Shown: in pieces, positions 55,281 through 64,000 of the stretch
Layout of the letters: each line of letters opens with the position of its first letter
Position numbering within the stretch: position 1 is the stretch's first letter
From: Armigeres subalbatus
Lineage: Eukaryota; Arthropoda; Insecta; Diptera; Culicidae
Assembly: GCF_024139115.2 (NCBI RefSeq)
Contig: NC_085139.1
Location: forward strand, 105,067,935 to 105,131,934
Direction: 5' to 3'
Length of the DNA: 64,000 nt
Program-made: the position numbers and the translations under genes
The notes under the pieces: model-generated
What the model was told of the DNA's origin: nothing
The model's database searches: none
What the model saw: the letters and a program-made list of their open reading frames with translations, nothing else

Positions 55281-56719
55281 ACATGCCTGAAAGGAGTACG
55301 CCCTAGTAACATTTTGGTTTTATATTGGTTTTATAACACTCTTCTAGAGTAAGTTATGGTCTTCAAGAGCGTTATAAAACTTAAAATGTTACTTGGGCGG
55401 AAGTCGCTGGTAGGCCTAAAAGAATCGTCGATAGTAGGAAGACTGTCGGTCGGGTCACCAGGCAAGCGAAAAGCAAGGAACACGGACAAGCTAGCGGTCC
55501 GAACACATCGGGGAATCACACGAACGACCAGCCAACCAACACCGAACAGGAAGAGCCAACCACAGTTGTTTTGGAGATGATCGACACAGAGGGAAACTTT
55601 CCAAACCACCCGATATTTGTGGGGAAGTTTTTAAGAGAAAAGGGCTTCTACAACTTCACCGAAATTACCAAGCTGGGGAAGTTTAGGTACAAGATCGACA
55701 CTGGAGCGGAAACGGAGCTGAGACGCATAAAGCTCGTGGACGCAAACCTGAGAGTGTATGTACCCAAAAACAAGAATACCACCATCACCTTCATCAAAGG
55801 AGTGCCTATCAGTTTCGAGGAAGCTGAGATTAAGCTCAACATAGAGGCGGAACATCCAGTAACACAGGTACAAAGCATTAAACGCCACGACAGGAACGGA
55901 GAACTCCAGGACACGGCGAACATCAAAGTTACCGTCGACGGACCACAAGTCCCAAAATGGGTGAAGATCTTTGGATGCAATTTCAGACCGGAACTGTACA
56001 TCTTTCCTATTCGTCAATGTAAGAACTGCTAGAGATTCGGACACGGAGCAAAGTTCTGCACCGCCCAATCAAGATGCGCAACTTGCGGAAGCAAACATCC
56101 CTCCTCAGACTGCAAGACGGACGCGAAGTGTCCAAATTGCAAGCTTAAGCACGGAGCAAATGATCCCGAATGTCCGGAGAGACAAAGGCACATGAAGATC
56201 CGAGAAACAATGCGAACAAACCGTTTCAACCTCCTGGGAAACCTGGAAAACGAAGACGACACATTTCCAAGCCTACCACAGGCCAATTCCAGAAACGGAC
56301 AGATGAACAGATCCTTCGAAGGCCTGAGAACTCGGCGTCAACAAAACAATTCATGCTCACGTGAGACAAGCCACGAACGGTCCGGACCAGCCCCACCCAT
56401 GGAAACCTCTGGCGAACAACGTGTAGAACCTCCGATCGCATGTTCGAGATGCTACGAGAATCCATTCAAATCAACCGATTTCGAGCACTTCATTGCATGG
56501 CTGCAGCACAAGTTTTTCGAGGAGACACGCCCCATGCGCTGGCTAAGAGCCGTATGCGAATTGCAGCAGAAGATTGTCCAAAGGGTACATCTTGCAAATT
56601 CCGAGCTGAACAGGAACCAACTACTCATCGAAATTAGTCAGGATATTCAAATGATCATCGAAGACCAATCGCACGAAGAAACCCCCAGAACCAACACATA
56701 CCAGCAAAGTGGAGTGTAA
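55281..56719 (+). pseudogene. I-element ORF1 (Gag-like, three zinc knuckles)
   Basis: Starts MPERSTP at 55283, is cut by a short MITE, resumes GRKSLVGLKESSIVGRLSVG, and from 55571 shows the conserved core (HPIFVGKFLREKGFYNFTEI). Three knuckles follow: CKNC-x4-H-x4-C, CATCGSKHPSSDC and CPNCKLKHGANDPEC. The first knuckle is interrupted by a TAG at 56030-56032, otherwise in the same frame. It would package the LINE RNA. The end overlaps ORF2 by 11 bp. Confidence 0.82.
55301..55397. mobile_element. 97-bp MITE inside ORF1 of the I element
   Basis: Ends cctagtaacatttt and aaaatgttacttgg are inverses (including the flanking cgccc/gggcg). The interior is nearly palindromic (gttttataacactctt with its inverse). 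It breaks ORF1 after seven codons. Confidence 0.7.
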
Positions 56720-57738
56720 GCAGCTCAAAATCTTGCAGCACAATGTCCAAAGCCTTCGCCCCGTCGAAACACGCGAAGAGCTCAGTAATTTTCTCATGGA
56801 AAACGCGATAGGGGTGGCATTGCTGCAGGAAATCTGGCTCAAGAAAAAGGAAACATTTCGTCTGGTACACTACAGATTAGCGCAATCAGGGCGCAATCAG
56901 GGATTCGGCGGAGTGGGGATTCTTGTGCACGAAACACTAGACTTTGAAACAATCGAGTTTGAGGACCTCCTACCGATCGAGGCGATCGGAATCAAGATAA
57001 CAAGAGGCTTCTCCCCGCTCAAACGGATTTCGGTCTACATTCCTCCCGGACAAACCCCAATCGGAGAAACCAGAAGGAAAATGCAGGAGTTCTTCGAGAC
57101 TCTGGAACTGATGGAAGGCGAAATTATCGTCGAAGGCGAAAAGTCACCACTAGAGCTGGGATCCAGGCTCGATCAACTGCCTCAAAGGAAATACGCTCAA
57201 TAGCATCTTGGAACCCTCTAAATTCATACTGCTGAACGATGGCACACCCACGTGCATGTCTACGGTCAGCAGGAATAGCAGGGTGATCGATCTCACCTTA
57301 GGAACGCCCGGAATAGCAACAAAATCTCGCTGGGAAGTTATCCCCCAGGAATTTGGCAGCAATCAATTATCGATCATCATTAATATCGGAAGCGAAATCC
57401 CGGTGGTACCAGGAAAAATCAAAATTGTGAACAAAGCCAGAGCAGCAGAACTGATCAACCAATTGCAGCCCCGATACAACTACAATCCAGAAGAAATGCA
57501 GGCGATTTTCGAAGAAAGTGAGGAAAAAGCCAGCTTCATCGTTGAAGATAAAAACGGAAATTTCCTGAAGCGCTGGTGGTCCCAGAAAATCAACGCGGCG
57601 TACACACAAAAGAAATGCTACGAGATTACAATCGCTCCAAGACAATCTACTCAAGCTGCAAAAAGCACGGGCCAATCTGAAGAGGCTCATATGGAAAGCA
57701 AAACGAGCTTACTGTCAGGAACTCTCCGAGGCAGTTGA
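56709..57738 (+). pseudogene. I-element ORF2, endonuclease and linker
   Basis: 56709-57203 has LKILQHNVQSLRP, VALLQEIWL and GGVGILVHETLDF, the endonuclease motifs. The GDFN catalytic region near 57130 has been replaced by a frame-broken stretch. 57208-57738 carries the endonuclease end (SRVIDLTLGTPGIATKSRWE) and the linker. Two frame changes occur in this part. Confidence 0.8.
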
Positions 57739-57931
57739 TAAGGAAACCCCCACTAGACAGCTGTGGAATATCATAAAGGGCATAGACACAGCGCTAAAGC
57801 AACCAGTGAGCCGGAAACCAGAAATCACACAGCAAGCCGCCCAGCGGTTCCTTGCACACTACTACGATAACAAGATGAAATCGGTATAGAAACCCCACAC
57901 AGACACCCTCACCGAATGGAAAGGCTACGAA

Positions 57932-59053
57932 ATGGCACTCCAGGTTGAGGAAATCCTTGGAGCCCTAAGGAAGAGGAAGGCTTATTCCGCTCCGGGAGAA
58001 GATGGGATGTCGTACGGCATCCTAAAAAATCTCAGACTAGACATGCAGATAAAAATATGCGAAATGCTCAATGATGTATTCGTCACCGAAAATATTCCGG
58101 AAAGGTGGAGAGTCACCCAAATAAAGCCAATCCCAAAAAACAAGGGCGACCCACTTAACCCCGGATCTAGTCGCCCCATTGCTCTCATGAACGTGAATCT
58201 GAAGCTAATCAACTCGGTTATTAACAGCAGATTGCACGAAATAGCAGAAATTGGGAACCAGCACCCGCTTCTATCGTTTGGCTTTCGGAAACACTGTTCA
58301 GCCCACAGCTGTGTTAATTACGTTATCAACAAAGTGAAGGACGCTCAGCTAGAACAAAAATGCACCATAGTCGTATTCCGTGATCTCTCGCAAGCTTTCG
58401 ATTGTGTGAATCTCCAAAAGTTGCTCAACACTCTGAAAACTCTAAACATCCCTAACATCCCTAACAAACTCATCTCATGGCTTCACACCTATCTCAGCTA
58501 CCGGCAAATCGTTCTTAAGACAAACGAAGGGGACGCTCACAGAGAGGTTAATGAAGGTCTTCCTCAGGGATGTCCTCTGTCGCCGATACTATTCAATTTC
58601 TACACTAGCAGTCTGCATCAGATCGAACAAGAAGAATGCGAACTAGTCCAGTTCGCTGATGATTTTGCCGCGGTAGTGACAGGAAGTAGCCCAGAGGATG
58701 CAGGAAGAAAAGCCAACAGCTACCTAATACAGCTCAAAGCCGGGCTTGAGGAACTGGAACTCAAAACTAACGTTTCAAAAAGCGCCGCAGTTGCCTTCAC
58801 GGGGAAGGATATTAGCAAAATTAGGATCAAGATGGGACTAGATAATGTGGACTTGAACAACACACATCGATACCTGCGGTACACCGTCGACAGGAGCCTG
58901 ACCCACAGGAGGCACATCGAGGACATTCGCGGCAAAGCAGCAGCAAAACTAAAAATAATCATGATGCTAGGGAAGCGAAGCAGCAGGTCTAATCCAAACA
59001 CCTTAGTCAAGATAGCCTTTTGGTATGCCTACAATAGTCTTCAAGGATCTTAG
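57932..59053 (+). pseudogene. I-element ORF2, reverse transcriptase
   Basis: A 373-codon open frame. Motifs in order: RKAYSAPGEDGMSYGILKN, IKPIPKNKGDP, SSRPIALMNVNLKLINSVIN, VVFRDLSQAFDCVN (catalytic Asp region), EGLPQGCPLSPILFNFYTSS, and the catalytic FADD in VQFADDFAAVV. It ends abruptly at 59053 without the downstream RNase H expected of I elements. Confidence 0.85.
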
Positions 59054-59055
59054 TA

Positions 59056-59648
59056 CATTTTCCTAAAATGAAAATTGATTTGATGTTATACTTTTGAAAA
59101 TATTTTCAAATTATAGGGGGCATCAGACAAAAACAGACACTAAACATTTTTCCAGTGAATTGTCCGACACTATTTCATCGTCCTGATTTCCATAACTGAC
59201 AGTAACTCATTTGATGATCTCCTCGAATCTTAAATGTGTATCATCTGAAGCATTTTATAGGGGGTATTAGACAAAATGAGACACTTATCCGTGCTCAACA
59301 ATATATGGGAGGCCTATTATGATATTTCCATTACACAAGTCAAGGTTTTCCCTGTATTTTCGATTGATGGGAACATACGCATTAACAAAATCCTCTATTT
59401 GTAGGGGAAATCGGACCAAATAGGACACTTCCAGTATTCTAACGGCAAAGGGGTCGGCATCATCAGATTCTTTGGATTTTTGTGATTTTTTCAATGTAAT
59501 CTCCAGATATGTACATACCGTGGTTGAATTGCGTCCGTTTTTTGGCTCGAATTTGCACACTGTGGCGTTGATTGGAGCCATAGTCGATGGAATCGTTTCA
59601 AAATTATGGAAATTTGGGGGGTGACTAACATTTTCAATATTTACTCAC
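59056..59648. repeat. DCAF15 intron 2 end with three motifs at 144-bp spacing
   Basis: The motif taggggg..ttagacaaaa..agacact recurs at 59114, 59258 and 59402, exactly 144 bp apart each time, suggesting an old tandem repeat whose units are now strongly diverged. No coding. Confidence 0.5.
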
Positions 59649-59765
59649 TCATATCTATAATTGGATGAAAAGTTGTACTCATTTGTGATGACCTCTTCGT
59701 AATCGTAGGAAGCTTTATAGCTAAGTAGAAACTGGCCACATGCTGAAAGTCCCATAAATACATGC
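59649..59765 (-). CDS. DCAF15: DCAF15-like gene, exon 2
   Basis: 117 bp on the minus strand, acceptor ttttcag (59766-59772), donor gtgagt. It completes a Gly codon from exon 1 and reads GHVFMGLSACGQFLLSY, then DYEEVITNEYNFSSNYRYE. This matches the (G)HIFLGFSKCGRYVLSY strand pair of vertebrate DCAF15. It joins in frame to LYFWIYRP at 46445, 13.2 kb away. Confidence 0.82.
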
Positions 59766-59825
59766 CTGAAAAGAACATAAATTTATAATAAATGTATACG
59801 TAATCAAATTCATAAATATTATTAC

Positions 59826-60103
59826 CCCTGCAGATAGCAATACGGAACAATTTCCTTCAAGCAGAAACTTAGATGAGAAGGGACTTCTCGGAACGCTTCC
59901 TGGTGCGCCCGTTTGTTCAATCCCGTATTGAAATATCCGCTGTGTTCCCGATTGAGCACCTTGAGCAGGACATTTTCACATCGAACCGAATTGCCAGCAT
60001 GGACAAACCGGCTCACTGCTGGTCGGAAACGCTTTCTGTCGACACCATTACCACATCCAGCCAACTCGGAATCCAGCGAATCCCAATCCGGGAGTGATGC
60101 CAT
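59826..60103 (-). CDS. DCAF15: DCAF15-like gene, exon 1 (start codon)
   Basis: The start codon is the ATG at 60101-60103 (context ggaatcATGgca); no in-frame ATG lies further upstream before a likely splice acceptor. It encodes a 50-residue variable N-terminus, then ENVLLKVLNREHSGYFNTGL and VPSHLSFCLKEIVPYCYLQG, which align with the N-terminal helix and PPxxSFSLxxIV segment of DCAF15. Donor gtaata at 59820-59825, split Gly codon. The five coding exons add to 3,234 bp, 1078 codons with stop, with no frame conflict at any junction. A tgattgcag acceptor-like site at 60129 hints at a 5' UTR intron. Confidence 0.82.
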
Positions 60104-60194
60104 GATTCCTTCCCGATGTGGGCGTATCTGCAATCAAGCTTACCGTGGTCAGTAGATCCCGGGAAGAAAATGCTATTCGGTGAGCTATTTTATC
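60104..60194. promoter_or_regulatory. short interval upstream of DCAF15 start, possible bidirectional promoter
   Basis: 91 bp between the DCAF15-like ATG on the minus strand and the candidate small gene on the plus strand. No TATA box stands out. Confidence 0.25.
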
Positions 60195-60786
60195 ATGATC
60201 GCGACTAAAATGCGAACTGCAAGATCGATTAAGGAAAAACCGGTTTCCTCGTTGGGATCAAGCGGATTCTTGAACAAGGGGAAGAAAAGGAAAAGTGAGT
60301 CTCCCGTTGAGAATGGATTTGGGATGAGCAAGATTGGAAAAGAAGCTGAGGACAAGAGAAAACTAAGTCTATACTCTAGATAAATTGGCAATATTTAGTA
60401 TTACGTATGGGCGTACTAAAAATCATCAAACTTCAGTCACTTTTTTCTAAAATAATGGAAAATATTGTTTACTTACTACAGAAAAAGTCGTACGCGTCGT
60501 CGAGTTAATCAATTTTTGTGACCACCCATTACGTTGTATATACCACTTTTCACTGTACTAGAAAACGGTCTGCTTCTTCACACGAAACGTTGCAAAGATC
60601 ACGATTTTCCAATAAAAATTGAATATGAAACTATGGATTTTTTCAACTTTCCCAGGGAACGGGAGCGACGCACATCCAAATTTACAAACTGAGGAAGAAG
60701 AACGACAAACGCGAAAGCAACTTGGCTGCATCAGGGGGACACTGCGACCACGAAGGCGAATGTCAATATTTAGGTGGTCGGCATGA
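60195..60786 (+). CDS. candidate small two-exon gene, 76 residues
   Basis: Exon A (60195-60294) starts MIATKMRTARSIKEKPVSSL and ends at a gtgagt donor; exon B (60656-60786) follows a strong acceptor (tttttcaactttcccag) and joins in frame to end KQLGCIRGTLRPRRRMSIFR..WSA and a TGA. An AATAAA follows at about 60799. It would share a promoter region of about 90 bp with the DCAF15-like gene. I recognise no family, a second frame is also open in exon B, and the whole may be chance. Confidence 0.25.
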
Positions 60787-61350
60787 AACAACGTAATAAT
60801 AAATCTGTGCCGGATTTCAATCAATTTTCGAACACCTACAAAACTGGAATATTCTACATGTACCTAGTTTTTTTTATTGTAGAATTTGATATACTAAAAT
60901 GATTCATATTAAAAATTATATTTAATAGATACCTATTCACTGGTTTTGACTGAGTTTCTCTCATTAGAAAATAATAAAGTATGATAAAATGTAGATCGCT
61001 TTATGGACGCCACCATTGCAACAACAACATAATCAAAGAAAGAGCACAAAAAGAAACGACAAAATAGCTGTCAAATCTGCCAAGGTGATTAGAAAAATCT
61101 AGCAAGACGTTTGAAAATGTCCTATTAATTTACCATCCAGACTACATGCAGTATTCCGTGTATGGTAGCAAATCGGAAATTCGTTTTCAATCAAGTGCCT
61201 CATACGCCTGTCACTGGCGAACAAAGGTCGTGTACTCTGCATCGAAGCTTAGAACCGGTGTTACGGCGCAATCGTTAATGCGAACATTTTTATATTCGGT
61301 TAGTTACTGCAAATAAATTCTTTTTCGAGTCCCTATAATCAAGCAGGTAT
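60787..61350. other. intergenic DNA, no gene
   Basis: AT-rich; nothing beyond the possible poly(A) signal near 60799. Confidence 0.4.
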
Positions 61351-61532
61351 CAAGATTTTTTTATGTACAGGTTATCCAACTTGTCAATATCCCCAACTCA
61401 GCCATCTTGGATTTTTGTATGGAATTTATGCTCGTTTGTTTACGTTTTGCACTGAAAATGTATGTTTCCCCCCCGCGCTGGTTATTCCCATCTACTGAAG
61501 AAGTCGGATAACCTGTACATGAAAAAATCTTG
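61351..61532. mobile_element. 182-bp MITE with CAAGATTTTTT ends and 8-bp duplication
   Basis: The ends caagatttttttatgtacag and inverse agree over about 27 bp. Flanked by GCAGGTAT (61343-61350, 61533-61540). The interior (ccatcttggatttttgta, tgttta..gttttgcac) resembles, in inverse orientation, the MITE at 53088, so the two families are related. Confidence 0.85.
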
Positions 61533-61550
61533 GCAGGTATCTCAAGCATA

Positions 61551-62506
61551 CCCGAATAAAAAATATGATAGAAAAACAATATAATTTATTGTAACATCAC
61601 TATACAACACAATAAGTTTACAATAGATTTTATTGTAGATGAAATAATAGAAATACATTAGAATGTATTGTTATGAACCATTCATTAAATTGTAAATGAA
61701 GTTTTCGCATTAGAACGTACGGGTTGTTAAGTATCGTAACTATACAAAATCTGAGATTTTTTCATACACTCAGAAATAAAGAAAAACGTTGATATATTAC
61801 AATTTATACTTTTTTGACATTTACTCGATTAATACGAAGCATAGATTATAATTTATACTGACCATGTATTTAAAATAACCTTTGCTCGTTTTTACTACTG
61901 TTATTGTTTGCAGTTTAAATATTGTCTATCAAAACGAGTTTCTGCCAGTTCCTCATGGAGTGAGTTCCTCTTCGATTTTACAACTGGAAACACCAAATTA
62001 TATAATTTAGTGACTTATATCTAATGCTGTTCTTTTGGCGATGTTATTTCATCTCTCCAGTGCATTTTATAGAATGGCTTTGCTCAGAGTAAGTTCAGGT
62101 GCGGGTAAGATATTTTTTTAGAGCAAAGCTAGAATGCAAACTGTGCTCCTCGTTGGAGTTTGAAGCTAACAGTGAAGGCTGCTGGATGTCCTCATCGAGT
62201 ACGGAAAAAGCAAGTTCCTATTCGACGACATTAGGAAAATTCGGCTATGGTATATAAAGGTTGTTTGCTTCGCAAAAGTACGGCAGACCATTTTCAGATG
62301 TTATCAATAATTAAAATGTATGCACTAAATGTTCTTAAAACAATTGTAAGTATTGTTACATTAGAGAACTATGTTGACGTATTATATCCACGGTGTTGAT
62401 ACAATATGGACAACCATCAAGAAACAATATATCCTATTGTATACCGTAGAGAGAATGGTAGTTCAATTGTTTACACTGTTGAGCCTATGGTACACTTTTA
62501 TCCGGG
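61551..62506. mobile_element. 956-bp TIR element with CCCGAATAAAA ends
   Basis: The ends cccgaataaaa and the inverse cccggataaaa are flanked by TA on both sides. The interior is AT-rich with many attgta/tacaat pieces that pair with each other. No coding. Confidence 0.55.
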
Positions 62507-62508
62507 TA

Positions 62509-63283
62509 CCACATCGTTATAATGCTGCATGATTGAGTGTTTAATTTTGTTGAAATATCGAAAACAAAAGTGTGCATAAAAATTGCCTCGCCATAACAAA
62601 AATGTGGTAGAGATTTAACTCTGTTGTTTACAGTTTAGAACCAAATCCAGAAGTCGCACATGTTGGGGTAGGGATTCAGTGCTCCGCCTTCTCCCCTGTT
62701 TTCAATAAAATTAAAATATCTGCAGTTTTAAGGCGTCGCAACTTTATTCAGATTAGTGCGCAACTGAGAGAGAGAAGACAGCTCGCTTTATTTACGTTCA
62801 TCCTAATGTCACCGCGATCCAGTCACTGCGAACCGGAAAAGTAAACACAGCGATGCAACTTCAAATGGTCGTAACCAAAATTATTTATTTGACAATTTGT
62901 TTTTATATCAATTTTTTTTTATCTGCTACAGTGGATTGTACCCGTAATTATCCATGTGAATGATCCCGTATTATGAGAAATCGGTTTTGTTCTTCATTAG
63001 GAAGTTCATAACCATTAAAAACAGCTAATTCGAACAAGTTTATATTGGAGTGAAAAATGTTGATTCCGACGTTATGAAATGTTACTTTGATTTGTTGAGT
63101 TTCCACGGTTTCCACACAAATAAAGAAGAAGAAGACATAGTAAATAAACGATCTGTCAGTGAGCTGGCTTCTCTCTCAGGTGCGCAAAATAGTACATCCA
63201 CGCGTGCATGATGCGCGTTGCATCGCGAACGCTCAATCGGGCGGTCCGGTTTGGTGGCGGCAGGTGTATGGGGCCCTTGGACT
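62509..63283. other. intergenic DNA, no gene
   Basis: Nothing recognised. Confidence 0.4.
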
Positions 63284-63516
63284 ATACACTCTGAGGAAAA
63301 TCTATGCTAACTGCGTTTCTCCTGGTTGACCCCACGTTCGTTTACGTGCAGTTTATACTCGATTAGTATAACCTCCATATCCTCGCCGTGTAACGATTTA
63401 ACCTTGCATAGATTACTTTTTTACTCTAGCTTAGTATAAACTTTGAAAATATGAAAATTGATTAATGAAATTTTGTTTGTATGTTATTACTGGTTTGGTC
63501 TATTTCTGAGTGTAAA
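63284..63516. mobile_element. short MITE with TACACTC-AGAAA ends
   Basis: tacactctgaggaaaat at the left and the inverse of ctatttctgagtgtaaa at the right share TACACTC then GA/AG then AAA. The same end (cactcagaaataaag) appears singly at about 61770. Boundaries approximate. Confidence 0.45.
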
Positions 63517-64000
63517 GAGGCTTCATACTCTTTTATTGTGTATCCGGAATAAATTTATACCGCTTTTTATACCGAAGTTGGATTTTTCTCCATATCCAGT
63601 CTTTTGCGCTCGGTAATGGCGGCTTGAGTTCCCCTTATTTTGACATTCAAGAGGTAGAAAACATTGGAACTCATCAAGTATGCCTTGACTGAATGAAAAA
63701 AAAATTAAGTAAATAAACTTATGTCAACTATCTTCCGTATAGTGGTTGGATATTTATTATATGATTTACTTTTGATTTATTTTATTAAAACATAGTATTA
63801 TTAATCCTTTATATATTCCAGGCGATTTTGTAATGTAAGGATTGATGGACGAACCTAACTGAAAAAAAAACGTACAAATCAGGAATGCAATACAAGAAAA
63901 CTATCGGCTTCAGTTTCCACTCATAATTGCAATTGGATATGAGGAAGTAGAGAGGTGCACATATTCGGTTATAGCCCAGTGCACTTCAGTATGACTTTTA
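63517..64000. other. intergenic DNA, no gene
   Basis: AT-rich; no feature supported. Confidence 0.4.

Larger units (their letters stand above)
54300..59055 (+). mobile_element. I-clade LINE (MosquI-like), plus strand, lacking its 3' end
   Basis: 5' UTR (about 54300-55280, with a MITE at 54600-54995), ORF1 (55281-56719, interrupted by a MITE at 55301-55397), ORF2 endonuclease (56709-57200), linker (57208-57738) and reverse transcriptase (57932-59053). The sequence stops at 59055 before the RT thumb and RNase H expected of I elements, with no poly(A) or repeat tail. The 5' limit is approximate. Confidence 0.8.

Overview
The window looks like nuclear DNA of a culicine mosquito, most likely Aedes. 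It has intron-rich protein genes whose introns are packed with BEL, copia, Ty3-type, R1/LOA, I (MosquI-like), Jockey and RTE-type retroelements and many short inverted-repeat (MITE-like) elements. No bacterial genes, operons or CRISPR arrays were seen. Family names rest on motif recognition; no database search was possible.

Host genes. (1) Plus strand, 1574-20769: the 3' part of an ACBD5-like acyl-CoA-binding protein gene. Two small exons carry the acyl-CoA-binding domain. An 18.2-kb intron separates them from a last exon with a FFAT-like motif, a coiled coil and a C-terminal membrane anchor. The first exon lies upstream of the window. (2) Minus strand, 60103 down to 30195: a complete DCAF15-like gene (CUL4-DDB1 substrate receptor family). 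Five exons join in frame to 1077 codons plus stop, with two introns of about 13 kb. (3) A weak candidate small two-exon gene, 60195-60786 on the plus strand, lies head to head with DCAF15.

Layout. 1837-20016 is ACBD5 intron: a Jockey relic split by a poly(A)-tailed insertion (2409-4800), a Tc1/mariner-type MITE (5700-5966), a duplicated block with histone-type 3' stem-loops (7060-9180), two more MITEs, and an R1/LOA element (about 10740-19918) split by a BEL element (12024-18281) with 228-bp LTRs and a GCCAA duplication. 20770-30194 is intergenic: a MITE, an unassigned GC-rich block, a minus-strand LINE split by a foldback element (24618-26068), and an RTE-like LINE split by a 1-kb palindrome carrying tRNA-like sequences (27679-28741). 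30795-44139 is DCAF15 intron 4: GGATTT-rich DNA, a GGCATAA foldback element (31985-33650), a tandem LTR-leader-LTR-leader relic (36286-38649) and an RTE-like LINE (39545-42420). 46446-59648 is DCAF15 intron 2: a copia element (47075-53559) holding several MITEs, and a 3'-lacking I element (54300-59055). 60787-64000 is intergenic DNA with MITEs.

The two host proteins are not obviously in one pathway: ACBD5 proteins act at peroxisome-ER contacts, DCAF15 in ubiquitin ligase substrate recruitment. The strongest unexplained signals are the tRNA-bearing palindrome, the foldback elements that have unrelated tandem-repeat arms but share one internal 52-bp repeat, and the histone-type stem-loops with no histone genes beside them.
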